This document shows positions 20,101 through 30,956 of a stretch of 64,000 bases of DNA, piece by piece. Made by a program: the position numbers and the translations under genes. The stretch spans positions 1,487,582 through 1,551,581 of the forward strand of contig CM030941.1 of NCBI GenBank assembly GCA_018136815.1, written 5' to 3'. The notes beneath the pieces are model-generated. The model was given only the letters and a program-made list of their open reading frames with translations. It did not search any database and was not told the origin of the DNA. This DNA is from Isochrysis galbana (taxonomy: Eukaryota > Haptophyta > Isochrysidales > Isochrysidaceae). Positions within the stretch are counted from its first letter, which is position 1; each line of letters starts with the position of its first letter.

Positions 20101-22600
20101 AGCCGACCAAATTCAGGTCCTTGTAAATCTCAACGGCTACACCAAAGGGGCGCGCAACGAGATCTTTGCATTGCGGCCGGCCCCAATACAGGTTTTGTAC
20201 ATGGGCTTCCCCGGCTCGATGGGCGCCGACTTCATAGACTATGTTGTGAGCGACCGCGTCACCTCTCCGGCGGAGCTCGTTCATCTTTACCATGAAAAAC
20301 TGCTTTGGATGCCCAACTCATACTTTGTCAACGACCACAAGCAGGTTTTCAATGGTCCTCATTGCGGTATTCTTCCACCTGAGGCGATATCGCCCTTTTG
20401 GGCCGACCCAAATTTTGCAATAGATGCCTCGGCAAAGGCGGCCGACGCGACATTACTAGTAGGGGGAAATGACGCAGGTCTCGCCGAGGATCTTGCCATG
20501 CCAGGCTTAGATTCAAGCGATGGACCAGAGCTATGTTCGAATCAGTCGTCGCCGCATCCACGATTGTCCAGTCTGGAATACTTCCAGAGTGTGGGTCTTT
20601 CACACACTCTTGCTCTGCGCGAAAAACTGCGGCACAAGTACGGTCTACCCCCTTTTGCAATGATTTATTGCTGCTTCAACCAGCTGTACAAGCTCGACCC
20701 TCGGACGTTCTCAGCCTGGTGCACAATCCTATCTCGGGTATTTTCCCCCTCCCCGTTTCCCTCCCCCGCGTGCGCGTGTTCCTTTCGGACGTGTAATTGA
20801 CCAGGTCGAACGCACGGACTTTGCTTGGCCATCCCGTGCGCTTGTCCAACAACAAATTCTCGCCTGAACGCAGGTCCCGGACTCTATACTATGGCTCCTG
20901 CGTTTTCCGCCGCTCGCAGTGTCCAACATACACGGTGCCGCGGCGAAAGCGGGCATTTCGCCAACACGGTTTTTTTTTACCGATGTCGCAGACAAGGTGT
21001 GCTTGCGCTCCCACGTTGAACGAAATGTGCACTGGCACCTACAGGAGCTCGCAGGCGATCGAGAGAAAGAAGGCTCATCCAACTGTTCATATCGAGTAGG
21101 ATTTCTTCTGATTCTAAGCCCGAATCGTAGGTGGTGGCTTCCCCGGTTAGTGAGCTTCTCCTCCAACCCCTCTCATGCTCTTTGTAGGCTCTCTACATCG
21201 CCCGCGGATCTCTCGCCGACCTTTTCCTAGACACGCCATTATGCAATGGACATACTACGGGGACAGACGTCCTATGGTCAGGTGTTCCCATCTTGACTCT
21301 CCCAATGGAATCGATGTGCTCGCGAGTCGCTGGATCGCTCGTGACGGCAGTGGGATGCCCTGAGATGTGTGCTCAAAGCATGCAAGATTACGTCGAACGC
21401 GCCGTGCGGCTAGGGACACGTCGCCATGAGCTCCTCGCCGTGCGCTGCAAGCTTTGGAAGTGCCGTGACACCGAACCTCTTTTCAACACCAGAAGATGGA
21501 CCCGGGAGTGGGAGGTAGCCCTTAGCACCGTGTGGGAACGTCATGCAGCAGGTTTACCCCCGGACCATCTCAATGTTCGCCCGCTTGGTGCATACGAAAT
21601 CATGGAGGTGGATGCCCTGAATGCGATAGATGCTGAGGCTCGGCGCATTGAAGCTGAAGGCGCGCCGAGCTCTCGCGCGTGTGTGGCTGGTTTGCACCTG
21701 CCACCGGAGAATAACGTCGATGAACCGTCACCACGGATTCAATCCATACAGATGGCATCGCCTTCTCTCGTTACACTAGATCCTCCGGTCGAAGAAGACT
21801 GCCCATCAAGTCGTCTTCGACTGCAACGGGCGCAGCTTGCGCGCTGGCCCCCTAAGGTGCCATCAAGACCAGCAGGTCCTCACGCACCCGCATATTCTCC
21901 TTTGCCAATGAGTGCGACGATTCAATCAATAGATCCTTCGGGCACTTCGAATAACTGTTCTCAATCTCCTCGCAACCAAGCTATCGAACACGAACCTAGC
22001 CACGCGGCAGCCTTGGTAGCGCAAGATAGGGCACGCGCTGCTTCCCCGGGGCTCCCCGCTCGAGATGCAACCCTACTGTCGCCGCCACAGCCCCACCCTC
22101 CTCCGCCGCCGCCACTGCCCCCTCCGCCGCCACTGCCACCTCCGCCGGCAATGCGATGCTTTCCGCCGGAAGCCTTCTCCGGTGGTGCAGGGGCGAGTGC
22201 TTGCTCCCAACGCGCTGCTCCGCCCTTTGCTGCAGTCGCTAGGCAACTTGATCAGCCTAGTGCTATCTCGAGGCGCCACATCACAAGTGAGGATGCTTCG
22301 TCGTGGACGGCCGCAACACTTAACCAACCCAATGATATGGATGGACCTGGCTCACGTCGCCAGACAAGTTTGGCACATCTTGATCATTCGGCGCTGGTTC
22401 CGTCCCTTGCAAAACTTGCGGTGCGGATGCAAGGCAGCTCTCTCGGTCATTCGCATCTCAACTTGATCTACCCTTCTCTCCCCTTTGCGCCGCACATGCA
22501 TCAGTATCCGTCACCAACGCCCTCGCTCATGCATTCGCATCTGCCGCAGCAGCAACGACAACCATATCAACATGGACAGTATAGGCAAGGAGTGGTGTAG
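17187..22600 (+). CDS. TPR-containing protein O-GlcNAc (or O-fucose) transferase, OGT/SPINDLY family, six exons
   Basis: Exons are 17187-17558, 17665-18057, 18304-19884, 20060-20737, 20874-20996 and 21188-22600, all phase 0 with GT-AG introns; the product is 1519 residues. It transfers a sugar from a nucleotide-sugar to Ser/Thr of nuclear and cytosolic proteins. TPR units fill residues about 25-430 (NLGNALKEMGQTQDAIWCYRRAIELRP, NALKLLGRFDEARTSYEAALRIAP, MGLGYKEQGRILEAVTCFRRALSLRP). The catalytic half starts at KLRLRVGYVSSDFANHPLSHLM and continues with VLVNLNGYTKGARNEIFALRPAPIQVLYMGFPGSMGADFIDYVVSDR, VPDSILWLLRFP, LADLFLDTPLCNGHTTGTDVLW and PLFNTRRW. Oddities are a low-complexity insert of about 230 residues between TPRs and catalytic core (about nt 19010-19690), a second insert after FNGPHCGIL, and a Pro-rich disordered C-terminal tail of about 270 residues. 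The start is the first ATG in frame with the TPRs. OGT versus SPY specificity cannot be decided by eye. Confidence 0.92.
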
Positions 22601-23095
22601 GTCCAGCGTGCCTTCTATTTCTTTTCGTCGAAGGCCATCGTCTCATCCTCTATTTCTTCGAAGGCCAACATGGGCAGTCTAGTGCGGAGTGCTTCGGGAT
22701 GGTTTAGTGCGGAGTGCCTCGGGATGTTGAACAATGCTGGGCAAACCCTAGGGCATTGATGCTCATTCTCGTTATGTTGTGCACGTTGTTCGACTATTTC
22801 TTCTACGGTATTCTAGGGCGGTCAAACAATGATTCTAACTACTAACGTGCTGGGGGGGCTGCATTTTTTATCTCTCGCGGTGGTGCCCATCAGGCAACCA
22901 CCGCGGCTTGGGCTAGGCAGAGCGCCATCGCCGATCGCATCGCCGACCCTACATCGCATGATAAGATTCTCACTACATTCACGCGCACGCACATTCACAT
23001 AAACGCACGCGAAACTAATAGTAGTAAAGTGAGAGCGTGCGGGGAAATTTCTGTGCCGCAAGAATGCCCCGCGCGGATTCGAAACGCCCGCGAGG
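22601..23095. other. 3' flank of the transferase gene with repeat scraps
   Basis: Contains a tandem TTTAGTGCGGAGTGCYTCGGGATG pair (about 22680-22728) and an AGGGCGGTCAAAC terminus at 22814. A LINE-type tail (AAAAACATCTGAAGATTC, inverted) starts at about 23098. No gene recognised. Confidence 0.4.
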
Positions 23096-23385
23096 GAGAA
23101 AAAAAAACATCTGAAGATTCAGTGTCGAGTCGAGCGGAGCCGGAGGGCTCTGAGCCACTCCGTCGCGAGTAGCACCGGCGGCTAGCGCGGCGCTTTGGCC
23201 CTCCTCCCCACCGGGAGTCGGGTGAATGAAATTCTGGACTGGGTCGGGCAACCCCATTTGGGTGTCTGGAGGGGAACGAACGGCGAACGAAGGGCTGTGG
23301 GGCGGCGAGGCGCTCCTAGCGGCCCTAGTGTGTTGGGTTTTAAGAGATTGTTAGACCTACAAAGAACTCTTCCCTCAGGGAGGGA

Positions 23386-23692
23386 GCAAGGGAACTCTTT
23401 GCTCTTCTACATCGGCGACCTCAAGTACGTCTTCGTGGGCATCGAAGTGTTCGAATTTGAGGCCGTCGACGAGATCGTCGCATTCGTATCGCCTGTAGGA
23501 GCGAACGACTTTCCGTATCCCTACGCCATCGATAAGACCGGTAGGCATTACCTCATGCTCGAAAAGAAGCAGGGGTACATTGACCCGTACCACAGCTTTT
23601 ACGACATCGAAAAGAAGTTCAAGCTGACACACGAGGAGTGCGGTATACATACAATGCACTCATTGAAGACGATCCTTTCAAGACAAGTGTGA
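23386..23692 (+). pseudogene. Gene fragment, possibly of large-DNA-virus type (fossil)
   Basis: The frame encodes LLFYIGDLKYVFVGIEVFEF, SPVGANDFPYPYAIDKTGRH and YLMLEKKQGYIDPYHSFYDI. The VGANDFPYPYAID core resembles, from memory, proteins of unknown function in algal giant viruses. It is incomplete at its 5' end, lies among repeats, and I regard it as a relic. The base composition (A/T-richer codons such as AAG, GAA, TAC) differs from the GC-rich neighbours. The family assignment is uncertain. Confidence 0.35.
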
Positions 23693-23804
23693 GGAGAGGT
23701 CCACGTCATGCGTGACGAGGAGGCCGCTGGAATTTTCATCGAGGGGGGGGGCACGCACTAGTAACCATGCATCCCCTTGCTCACAGGAGCGCCCTCATGG
23801 TGAG

Positions 23805-24227
23805 CTAGGCCCGGTGTCCTAGGACCGAGCTTTTTTGTATTTGATGTTGCTCAGCCAGAGTCCCCACGGGAGGGGAAGAAACCCTGAGGGAAAGGAGACC
23901 AAATGAAGGCAAGCCGCCTTTCGGGTCGAGGGCGAACGCGTCGATATGCCGTGCCAGCAGGCAGCGTACGCGCTGCTTCTGGGACGGCGACAATTGCTTG
24001 TCGGGGTCAATGGTGATAGCGTCGAGGAGCGCGCGCTGTGCCTCGGTGAGCGAGGACTCGGGGTCGTCTCCCTCACCGGCGACCGTCGACCGCGCCTCGT
24101 GCAGCTTGTACTCGATGTGGGCTGACGCCACCGGCGAGTACGCAGGAAGAGTTACCGGACGTGGCGCCAGGTTCCAGACCGTGATCAGCACCTCCCCCTC
24201 CGGAGTTGTCACAAATTTCCTCGTCAT
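23805..24227 (-). mobile_element. Ty3/gypsy pol fragment between protease and RT (fossil)
   Basis: Minus-strand frame with GEVLITVWNLAPRPVTLPA and SPSQKQRVRCLLARHIDAFA, the linker typical of gypsy pol just before reverse transcriptase. RT itself was not seen; the fragment is short and decayed. Confidence 0.6.
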
Positions 24228-24428
24228 TCGATGTTTGTGCCTCGCATGAAGGGCCTCACTAAAAATACCGGAGGGGGCCCGACTGTATTTCGCGCACCGT
24301 CTTCGAAGGCCTGAAACCTAGCATTCGGTATTTTTCGAAAATTTCGGCGGAGAACCCCCTTTTCTTTTGCTGATGCATCCTACCGGAAGGTATAGGGAGC
24401 TCATTTAGCCCTTCATTTACCCATTGTA

Positions 24429-24645
24429 AAAAAAAACATCTGAAGATTCGGGGCTACACACTTACTATCCACGGGATATCCCTTTGCTACTGACACCGCC
24501 CTTAACTCTTAACTCCCCTCCCTCCACCTCTTCCCCTGCCCCCCTTCATTCCTTTTCCCTCGGTTTCCGGGGTACGGCCTTGGTACACTACCTATAAGGC
24601 CTGGTTCGGAGTGTGGGGTCCGGGCAGGCCTTTTGGACTATTCGA
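24429..24645 (-). mobile_element. 5'-truncated LINE copy (3' UTR and tail only) with 16 bp target duplication
   Basis: TCATTTACCCATTGTA occurs at 24413-24428 and 24646-24661. Between them lies the reverse complement of the 3' UTR at about 53540-53725 (GGCCTGGTTCGGAGTG, GGTTTCCGGGGT, CCGCCCTTAACT), ending in GAATCTTCAGATGT plus a homopolymer tail. This is classic target-primed insertion debris. Confidence 0.75.
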
Positions 24646-24661
24646 TCATTTACCCATTGTA

Positions 24662-26846
24662 GCTGGTGCCCTCCGCACCCCCATAGTCCATAGTGAGTGA
24701 CTGGGCTAGAATCATTCCCTGTTCCTTGATTTATCTTTGGTTTTTCCAAGGTTGAGGTTGAGGCCCGCGGGCACTACAACGGGTCTGGCAAGAGGGGTGG
24801 TCTGGGGCTGGCCTATGGATTGCCGCCTTGTTTTCTAATGTCTAATGTGATCATCCGCGAGGCTTGACTGTTTTCGCCGCGGGGGTTCGGGGTTGCCAAA
24901 TCGACAACACTCTATGATTGACGACGTGAAAACAAAATGGTTCTACGTGTTCCCACTCTAAAGTACACGATTTTGACTGAGTCCTCGTGGTGCCGACGGC
25001 CGAACGCCGCGGGGGATGAGCGAACTGCGTGGCGGCAGCCTGGCCACGCACGGTGGGCTGAGGAGCTGCAGCAGGAAGGTGGCGGTCCTGCACGGTGCGC
25101 GCCGTAGTCACGTGGCTGCGCTAGTTGATGCTTGTGCGAGTGCATGTGCTCTGCTCTTGTTCTAGTTGCTTCCTCTAGCACACAATGAAGAGAGATCTGA
25201 AACTGTTCTCATTGACCTGAGAGCTTACCGTGAGTGACACATTTCTGTCCACATGAACTGAGTGTGCCGAGAAGCAAAACTGCTGCATTCCCTCCTTTCT
25301 TGCCCTCTTTCGCCCTCTCTGATCCCAGGTGCTCGCCCTACCTTGCCTGTAGACCTGCCACAATCGTGCTACTCGAGGTCCTGAAAGCTTTTCCTTTTGA
25401 CTTATCTTGGTCACGAGCCTGGCACTACCTTAAAGTGTGGGTTCCTAAAGTGTTCTACTATCATTCTCCCAGTCTTTGAATGTTGAATGATGCGGACAGC
25501 GTTGTTCTCTCGGCCTCGGCTGCGCCTCCATGCGGCACATGTAGACCTCTACTGCCTTGATGACATGGGAGAAAATGTCAATTTTTCACCGAGCACTGAT
25601 CGAGCGCGCCCGACTGATGACTGCATCGATGATATTGCTGCGTTCCTGATGATATCACGGTCCGTACTCGATCGTACAATTTATCACACCAGGCTACCTA
25701 CTTGATTTGTGCTCTTGTGTTACTAGTTGACTTGAACTTGTCACATACTACCATCATATTAGGTCCCCTTTGTTCTTCCAGCTCCCTCTTGTGCCTCCAT
25801 AGGGCTACGGAGGGCGGTCGTACACGCAACAAATGACAACCATGTTTGACGAGCGACACCATTAGCAGGAAGTGGAAGCAGGCGATATGTTGTGAGCTCA
25901 AATTGCTCTGGCCTCTTGCTCTCGTCTTGTTGCGGGGTGCAAGAGACATGTGGAGAAGAAGAAGAAGAACAGTAGTATATACCACGATCGTATGCGATCT
26001 TAGAGTAGGCCATTTCGTCATACTAGGTCCTTAGACACGAACCCTACCAACACCAGCACTTGATTAATGGGGACGAACCCTACCCCTACCAACACTTGAT
26101 TAATCCATCCGCCATCCGCAGACCCGCCTGAGGTCGCGATCCGTCGAATGTGGGATGGAATGAAGTTGAGCCATCAAAAAACACATTCTTGAGCGTTAGT
26201 ACCTCTACTCTCACTAGACTTGCACTAACACGCCAAGCCACGACACATATGACCGCATCAAGTCCCAAGGCACAAACAAAACTAAGTAAGCACCTGATTA
26301 TACCTCCCCCCTCGCAAGCCCCCGGCTCCCGTACGAGCTCCCCACAAGCTCATTCGGGTGAAAACCCAGTTAGTCTCGCCAATGTATCCTGTACATTGAA
26401 AAGGTGCGGGACTTCTACCGTCCCCGCTCTGACACTTGTGACTTCCAATACCCCCCCCCCCTCCTCCGCGCCAAAAGGCGCGGGACTTCGACCGTCCCCA
26501 TTGTGACTGCCCCCCCCCACACACACACACTTCACTGGGCTTTTCACAAGACGCCTCCTGTGAAAAAGGTCACACTGCTTGTGAAAAGATGGGGCCCCCT
26601 GACGGTATGATTATTCTCGACCCCCTTCCCCCCGCCACTGAGTCCCCCCCCCCCCCTGAGTCCCCGCCCCCCCTTCCCCCCGCCGCCGAGTCCCCCCACC
26701 CCCCCCCCCTCCCCGCCGAGCTCCCCCAACCCCTCGCCTCCCCCCTCCCCCTCCTCAGCCGCCGAGCCGTCCCCCATCCGCCCAGCGCCCCGGCCCCTCT
26801 ACACGCCCAGCGCCCCAGCCCCCTCCTTCGCCTCGTTCTCCCTGAC
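24662..26846. other. Intergenic, 2.2 kb; no gene recognised
   Basis: Neither strand shows a frame with recognisable domain content. 26440-26530 and 26625-26760 are C-rich. The last part is the 5' region of the ankyrin gene. Confidence 0.35.
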
Positions 26847-28521
26847 ATGACACCACCCCTCGTAGAGGGCGACGATGTGCGAGCCGTCGAGCTCCTGCTC
26901 GGACAGGGTCACGCGGGACGCCTCGAGGAGAGCGCGGCAGGCGGAGGGTTGACAGCCCTCATGGCCGCGTGCAATAAACCAATTAATGTTATATCCTAGC
27001 CAACCCCACTAGCTAATTGGACACAACATTTCCGTCCCGGAATCCCGCCATGCCTGACGAGCCAGGTGTCCGAATGCTACCGGGGGGAGGGGGCACTGCC
27101 CCCTCCCCTCGATATTTGTCCTCCCCCCAGTGCACGCACCGACCCCGCGCACCCCAGCACGTCCTCTCCTCGAGTCCACGCTGGGGGAAAACCCCTTTCG
27201 GGTAAAAACAACGCAGGGGGGGGGGGGCACTCGTGAAAAGGAGCCCAGAAGCGCTAATCACTCCTCGCCTAAGCGAGTGGCCGCGGCGAGCCGCGGCCCT
27301 TCCCTCCTGGTTCTGGCGCCCCCGTCTTCTCTTACCCAAACGGGGCGAGAAGACACGTAAACGCCGGAGGGGAGAGCTGCCACTCTCCCCTCCCCTCCCT
27401 CTTCCCTCTTCCTCCTCTCTTCCCTGCGGCGGGGGCCCATGGCGCGCGCCTGCGGCCCCTCTTCAGGTCCCCAGGAGGCCGGCAGGGGCCTGGGAGCGCA
27501 GCTCAAGGGGCAGGTGAGGCTGGGGCATGGCCCTGGCCCCTCCTGCCTCTCCCTCGCTGGCTCTCGAGCCCCTGCCAGTCGACTGGAGCTGGCTGGGGGG
27601 TCCTGATCAGGGGGGCCCAGGGGGAGGAGGGGCTGGTCAGAGGGATGGGCAGGCCACGACGGGCCAGGGCGGGCGAGTCAGGTGTGCCTGTGGGGAGAGG
27701 GATGGGTCAGCAGGGCAGTGTGCTCCTGGCAGGCCATCAGGCGTGCCAGGAGAGCGGGTGGTTCCTCCCCCATGGCAGGGGAGGAGTGGAGAGAGGGGGG
27801 GGCTCGTGCCCCCCCATGGGCGAACCAAGTATAAACTTAGTTCCTCATGGCCGCGTGCAAGCAAGGCAACTTCTCGTGCGTTGAGCGCCTCCTGCACGCG
27901 GGTGCCCACGCCGACGCGGTGGACGACAAGGGGTTCACCCCCCTTCTATGGGCCTGCAGATACCGACATGCGCCGTGTGTGGAGGTGCTGCTTCGTGCCA
28001 AGGCCGCGCTCGAGCTGAGCCCACCAAGCGGGAAGACGGCCCTCTTGGTGGCGTGCCAAGTGGGCAGCCACGAGTGCGCACAGGCCCTTCTCCGCGCCAG
28101 AGCCGCGGTGGACGCGAGCAGCGCCAAGGGGTACACGCCTTTGATGTTCGCTTGCGCACGGGGGCACCACATGTGCGCGGATGAGCTGCTGTGCGCCAAG
28201 GCCTCGCCGCACGCGTCTGAGTCACATGGGTGGACCGCCCTGATCATTGCCGCCTCCGAGACCAGCAGCCACTCTGGGCACGTGTTGTGCATCGACACGC
28301 TGGTGCGCGCCGGCGCGCGGCTGACCGACTGCACGTCCACCGGTCTGACGGCCCTGGCGTGGGCCGCGTGCAATGGGAATGAGGGGTGCCTTCCCCTCCT
28401 GCCGCTTGATGCAGGTCGGACCACGCCGCGGAGTCCAGATGGACACCGTCACCAACCGATGGGCGCGACCCGACTTCGCCGCCAACCACCTGCACCGCGT
28501 CAAGCACCTCGACCTCCTTGA
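26847..28521 (+). pseudogene. Ankyrin-repeat gene interrupted by a retroposon
   Basis: ATG 26847 opens MTPPLVEGDDVRAVELLLGQ ... GGLTALMAAC, then meets the retroposon at 26974. After the insert, the duplicated 17 bp CCTCATGGCCGCGTGCA restarts LMAAC and the frame continues KQGNFSCVERLLHAGAHADA, KGFTPLLWACRYRHAPCVEVLL, KTALLVACQVGSHECAQALLRA, GYTPLMFACARGHHMCADELLC, GWTALIIAASE and GLTALAWAACNGNEGC (about six ankyrin repeats). Subtracting the 886 bp of insert plus one target copy rejoins the frame exactly, so the split is recent relative to coding decay. With the insert present, translation from 26847 ends soon after entry. The downstream half has its own ATG at 27847. An LRR frame follows directly. 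Confidence 0.75.
26974..27842 (-). mobile_element. Hairpin-headed retroposon (869 bp) with 17 bp target duplication, inside the ankyrin gene
   Basis: CCTCATGGCCGCGTGCA flanks it at 26957-26973 and 27843-27859. The head (right end, minus sense) is a CTAAGTTTATACTTGG-type hairpin, then CGCCCATGGGGGGGC-ACGA-GCCCCCC, then an ATGGGGGAGG hairpin. The tail at the left is A/T-rich (ATAAACCAATTAATG). It is collinear with 47166-48038 over its whole length. Confidence 0.8.
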
Positions 28522-28975
28522 GGTCGATAGCGCAAAGGTCTTGCCACGGATCGCGAGTCGTCTCGCCTCCCTCGCGCACCCCAACTACTCGCTGCGCTCG
28601 CTGCGCTTGAGTTGTGCAGACGGCGATGTCCTACGCACGCTCGCCAAAGCCGCGCTCCCATGCCTCTCGCGCATCGAGTGGAGTACCTTCAGTGTATCCT
28701 CCAACTGCTCCACCGTGTGTCTGTCTGATGCGGATCTCGATGACGAGGCCTTGGACATGGTCTGTCGCGTGCTTGAGGCAGGAGCGTGTCGGAGGACCCA
28801 TACGCTCATCCTCGACCGCAACCGGATCGGACCGGCGGGCGTGCAGCGCCTGTGCGAGCTCGCGCGGAGCTTCCGGCTGTCGTCGGTAAACCTCTCGTGC
28901 AACCCTATTGGCGCGGAGAGCCAGCCAATGCTCTCACAGCTGAGGAAGCTCAAGGTGCAGGTTACTCTGCTGTGA
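28439..28975 (+). CDS. Leucine-rich-repeat (RNI type) protein or C-terminal part of the ankyrin gene
   Basis: A frame of 178 residues from ATG 28439, one frame away from the ankyrin repeats. It shows RNI-like repeats: NYSLRSLRLSCADGDVLRTLAK, LSDADLDDEALDMVCRVLEAGA, THTLILDRNRIGPAGVQRLCELA and LSSVNLSCNPIGAES. Either a frameshift or small intron around 28380-28440 joins it to the ankyrin frame, giving an ankyrin-LRR protein, or it is a separate gene. A 29 bp GT...AG stretch there does not restore the frame. Cytosolic binding role inferred only from repeat type. Confidence 0.5.
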   Translation: MDTVTNRWARPDFAANHLHRVKHLDLLEVDSAKVLPRIASRLASLAHPNYSLRSLRLSCADGDVLRTLAKAALPCLSRIEWSTFSVSSNCSTVCLSDADLDDEALDMVCRVLEAGACRRTHTLILDRNRIGPAGVQRLCELARSFRLSSVNLSCNPIGAESQPMLSQLRKLKVQVTLL

Positions 28976-29129
28976 TCACGATGCAATTGAGTGTGTGTGG
29001 GGGGGGGGGGAGGGAGGGGGGTCGGAGAGGGGGGTCGAATACTCTAGTAAATATAACATGTATATATACGGGGGGTAATTTCCCCCCGTGTTCGGGTGGT
29101 GCACTGGGACTTTTGATGGCCCGCACCTT

Positions 29130-29880
29130 AAGATTTACCAGGAAAAAGCACCGGGGGGGGGGGGGGGGAGCGAGCTTTTGCCGTCGTCCCGTTGAGAGTG
29201 AGAGGCCCTTGGGGCAGGCGAGCCTGCCCGAGCATTTCTCCGCAGAATAAGCGACGGCGCCCGGCGCCCGGGGACCCATACGTTGAGAGGGCATCCCTGG
29301 CCGAACTTGCGCCGCTCCCTCCGCCGTTCTTCCGCCTGTCGCCAGCCTCTCACTCCGCCCGTTTACTAGTGTAAACGGGTCGCGGTTATCGGTGAATCCC
29401 CGGTCCGGGGACTGACGATGTCCGCTCTCCCTTCTTCCACTCTCTCTTCGCCCTCTCCTGCGGCGCGTGCGTGCCCATGGCGCGCGCCACGACCTGCTCT
29501 CATGGGTCCTGAGGGGGCTCCCAGAGGGCCAGCCAGGCAGCTCAGGGGGCAGTGGAGGCTGGGGCTCAGCCCCTGGCCCCTCCTGCCTCTCCCTCGCGTG
29601 CCTCGCCGGTTCTGTGTGCCCCCTGCAGGCCTCTGTCTGCCTGGTGACCGGGAGAGGGGGGGAAGAGTGAGTACGAGTGCGGGCCCGAGTGGGCTTGGGA
29701 GTGCGAGTCTCGTCCCGCGCCCACTGGGGGTCTGGGTCAGAGTGTTGAGTGCTCAGCCCATGCCAAGAGGCAGGGCGTGAGAGTGACTGACGGGCCCCCC
29801 CGGAGGGAAGTTAGTGCCCGGTGTAGGGGGGCGCAGAGCGCCCCCATTGCCCCCTATTTTAACAATAGGCAATAGGTTGA
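29130..29880 (-). mobile_element. Hairpin-headed retroposon, second body type
   Basis: Inverted and collinear with 38380-39075: a GAAAAAGCACCGGGGGG motif near the left end, a CCCGTTTACTAGTGTAAACGGG palindrome (about 29358-29380), the CTGCGGCGCG body and the head at the right. The head hairpins read CCTATTGTTAAAATAGG and GGGGGC-GCTCT-GCGCCCCC, with CAATGG between. Confidence 0.6.
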
Positions 29881-30524
29881 AGTTGAGCCATCAAATGTCC
29901 ACATGGCCAGATTCTACATTATTGTAAACGGGCGAGGGTAGAGTATACCTGACTAGCGATAGGTGTGTAGCCCTGAATCTACAGAATTTTTTTTAGATAT
30001 AAGATATAGATATAGACCCACTCTGGAGTTGTCGGCTGTCGGCGGCATGCGACCTCCGACCTCCGAGTCAGTCTGGCATTTCATAAAACCCGTCACGAGC
30101 GCGCACAGCTTTCACCAATAAAGAGAGAATAATTTCACATTATTTTCCAACGCTCACTGGCACCAGCGTCGAACCGTCGAACAGCACCGTTAGAATGTGA
30201 ACCGAGACCCGAGCCCGCGTGAAGCGGAAGCTGTGATCCTGGGTTGCCATGTACTACTACTATTATTAGAAGCCCTACAGTTGTCCTACTGGGTGGCGAC
30301 CGCTGCTTCCCTCGCCCGCTCGCGGAGTCATGTCGGCCGAGCCGCCAGCCTCCTCGCGAGCGGCTCTTGCGCAGGGCGAGATCGAATTGTGCGCTTCGCA
30401 TGCGGCGTGCCCCATGATGTGCGCGCCTGCGCATGCCCCGATTGACTGAGCTCAAACCCTCGTTGGCCCTCGCCTCTTGTACCTCTTGTACGGTAGTGAC
30501 CCTCCGCTCGGCAAGTTCCCGCCC

Positions 30525-30956
30525 ATGAGCTTCTCCCACCCGGTGCTCCACAATGCGTCGGCTCGCTGGCGGGCCGGAGGAGGGAGTACAGGGCTGCTGG
30601 CTATTCTCAAGTGCGCCCGCCATCTGTTGGCCTGACCGTCCATGAGGCTGGATGCATCCAAGTGTGCCCATCTGACTTGCCATCCTTCTTCTTCATGCAG
30701 GGATGGCTCAAATCTGAGGGCATTCCGTACTCTCGTCCGGTTCACTGCGGCTATGTTTGGTGTCCCAGCCCTGACAATGATGCTCAGCTACTTCTTCGTC
30801 CTTCCGCGCGTGTTTGGCGAACAGTCTCACTCGGACCGTATGACACTAGCGGGCATTGCTGGGATTTGCTCCGTACAAGTTGTGATTGTGACCTATCTCG
30901 TGATGGCATTTTCTGAGAAAGCACCTCACGCACATGATGGCAAGAAGGGAGATTAG
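30525..30956 (+). CDS. VMA21: VMA21-like V-ATPase assembly factor, two exons
   Basis: Exon 1 is 30525-30610 and exon 2 is 30701-30956; the intron is 30611-30700 (CTCAA|GTGCGC ... CATGCAG|GGATGG). The product is 113 residues. VMA21 proteins are short ER membrane proteins that help assemble the Vo sector of the vacuolar H+-ATPase. Here two hydrophobic segments (LVRFTAAMFGVPALTMMLSYFFVL and LAGIAGICSVQVVIVTYLVMAF) follow NLRAFRTLV, and the C-terminus is KKGD. That is a KKXX dilysine ER-retrieval signal, as in yeast Vma21 (KKED). Length, two-helix topology and tail all fit the family. A start at 30642 (unspliced) is possible but loses the N-terminus. Confidence 0.85.

Noticed and set aside
26589-26846. 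Pro-rich N-terminal extension of the ankyrin gene
   Set aside because: The only clear ATG next to ankyrin-like sequence is 26847, and the extension is C-rich low complexity.
28380-28440. A 29 bp intron joining ankyrin and LRR frames
   Set aside because: Its removal does not bring the two frames into register, and 29 bp is far shorter than other introns here.
30135-30683. Minus-strand frame of 182 codons opposite VMA21
   Set aside because: No ATG-supported domain content, and it overlaps well-supported exons on the other strand.
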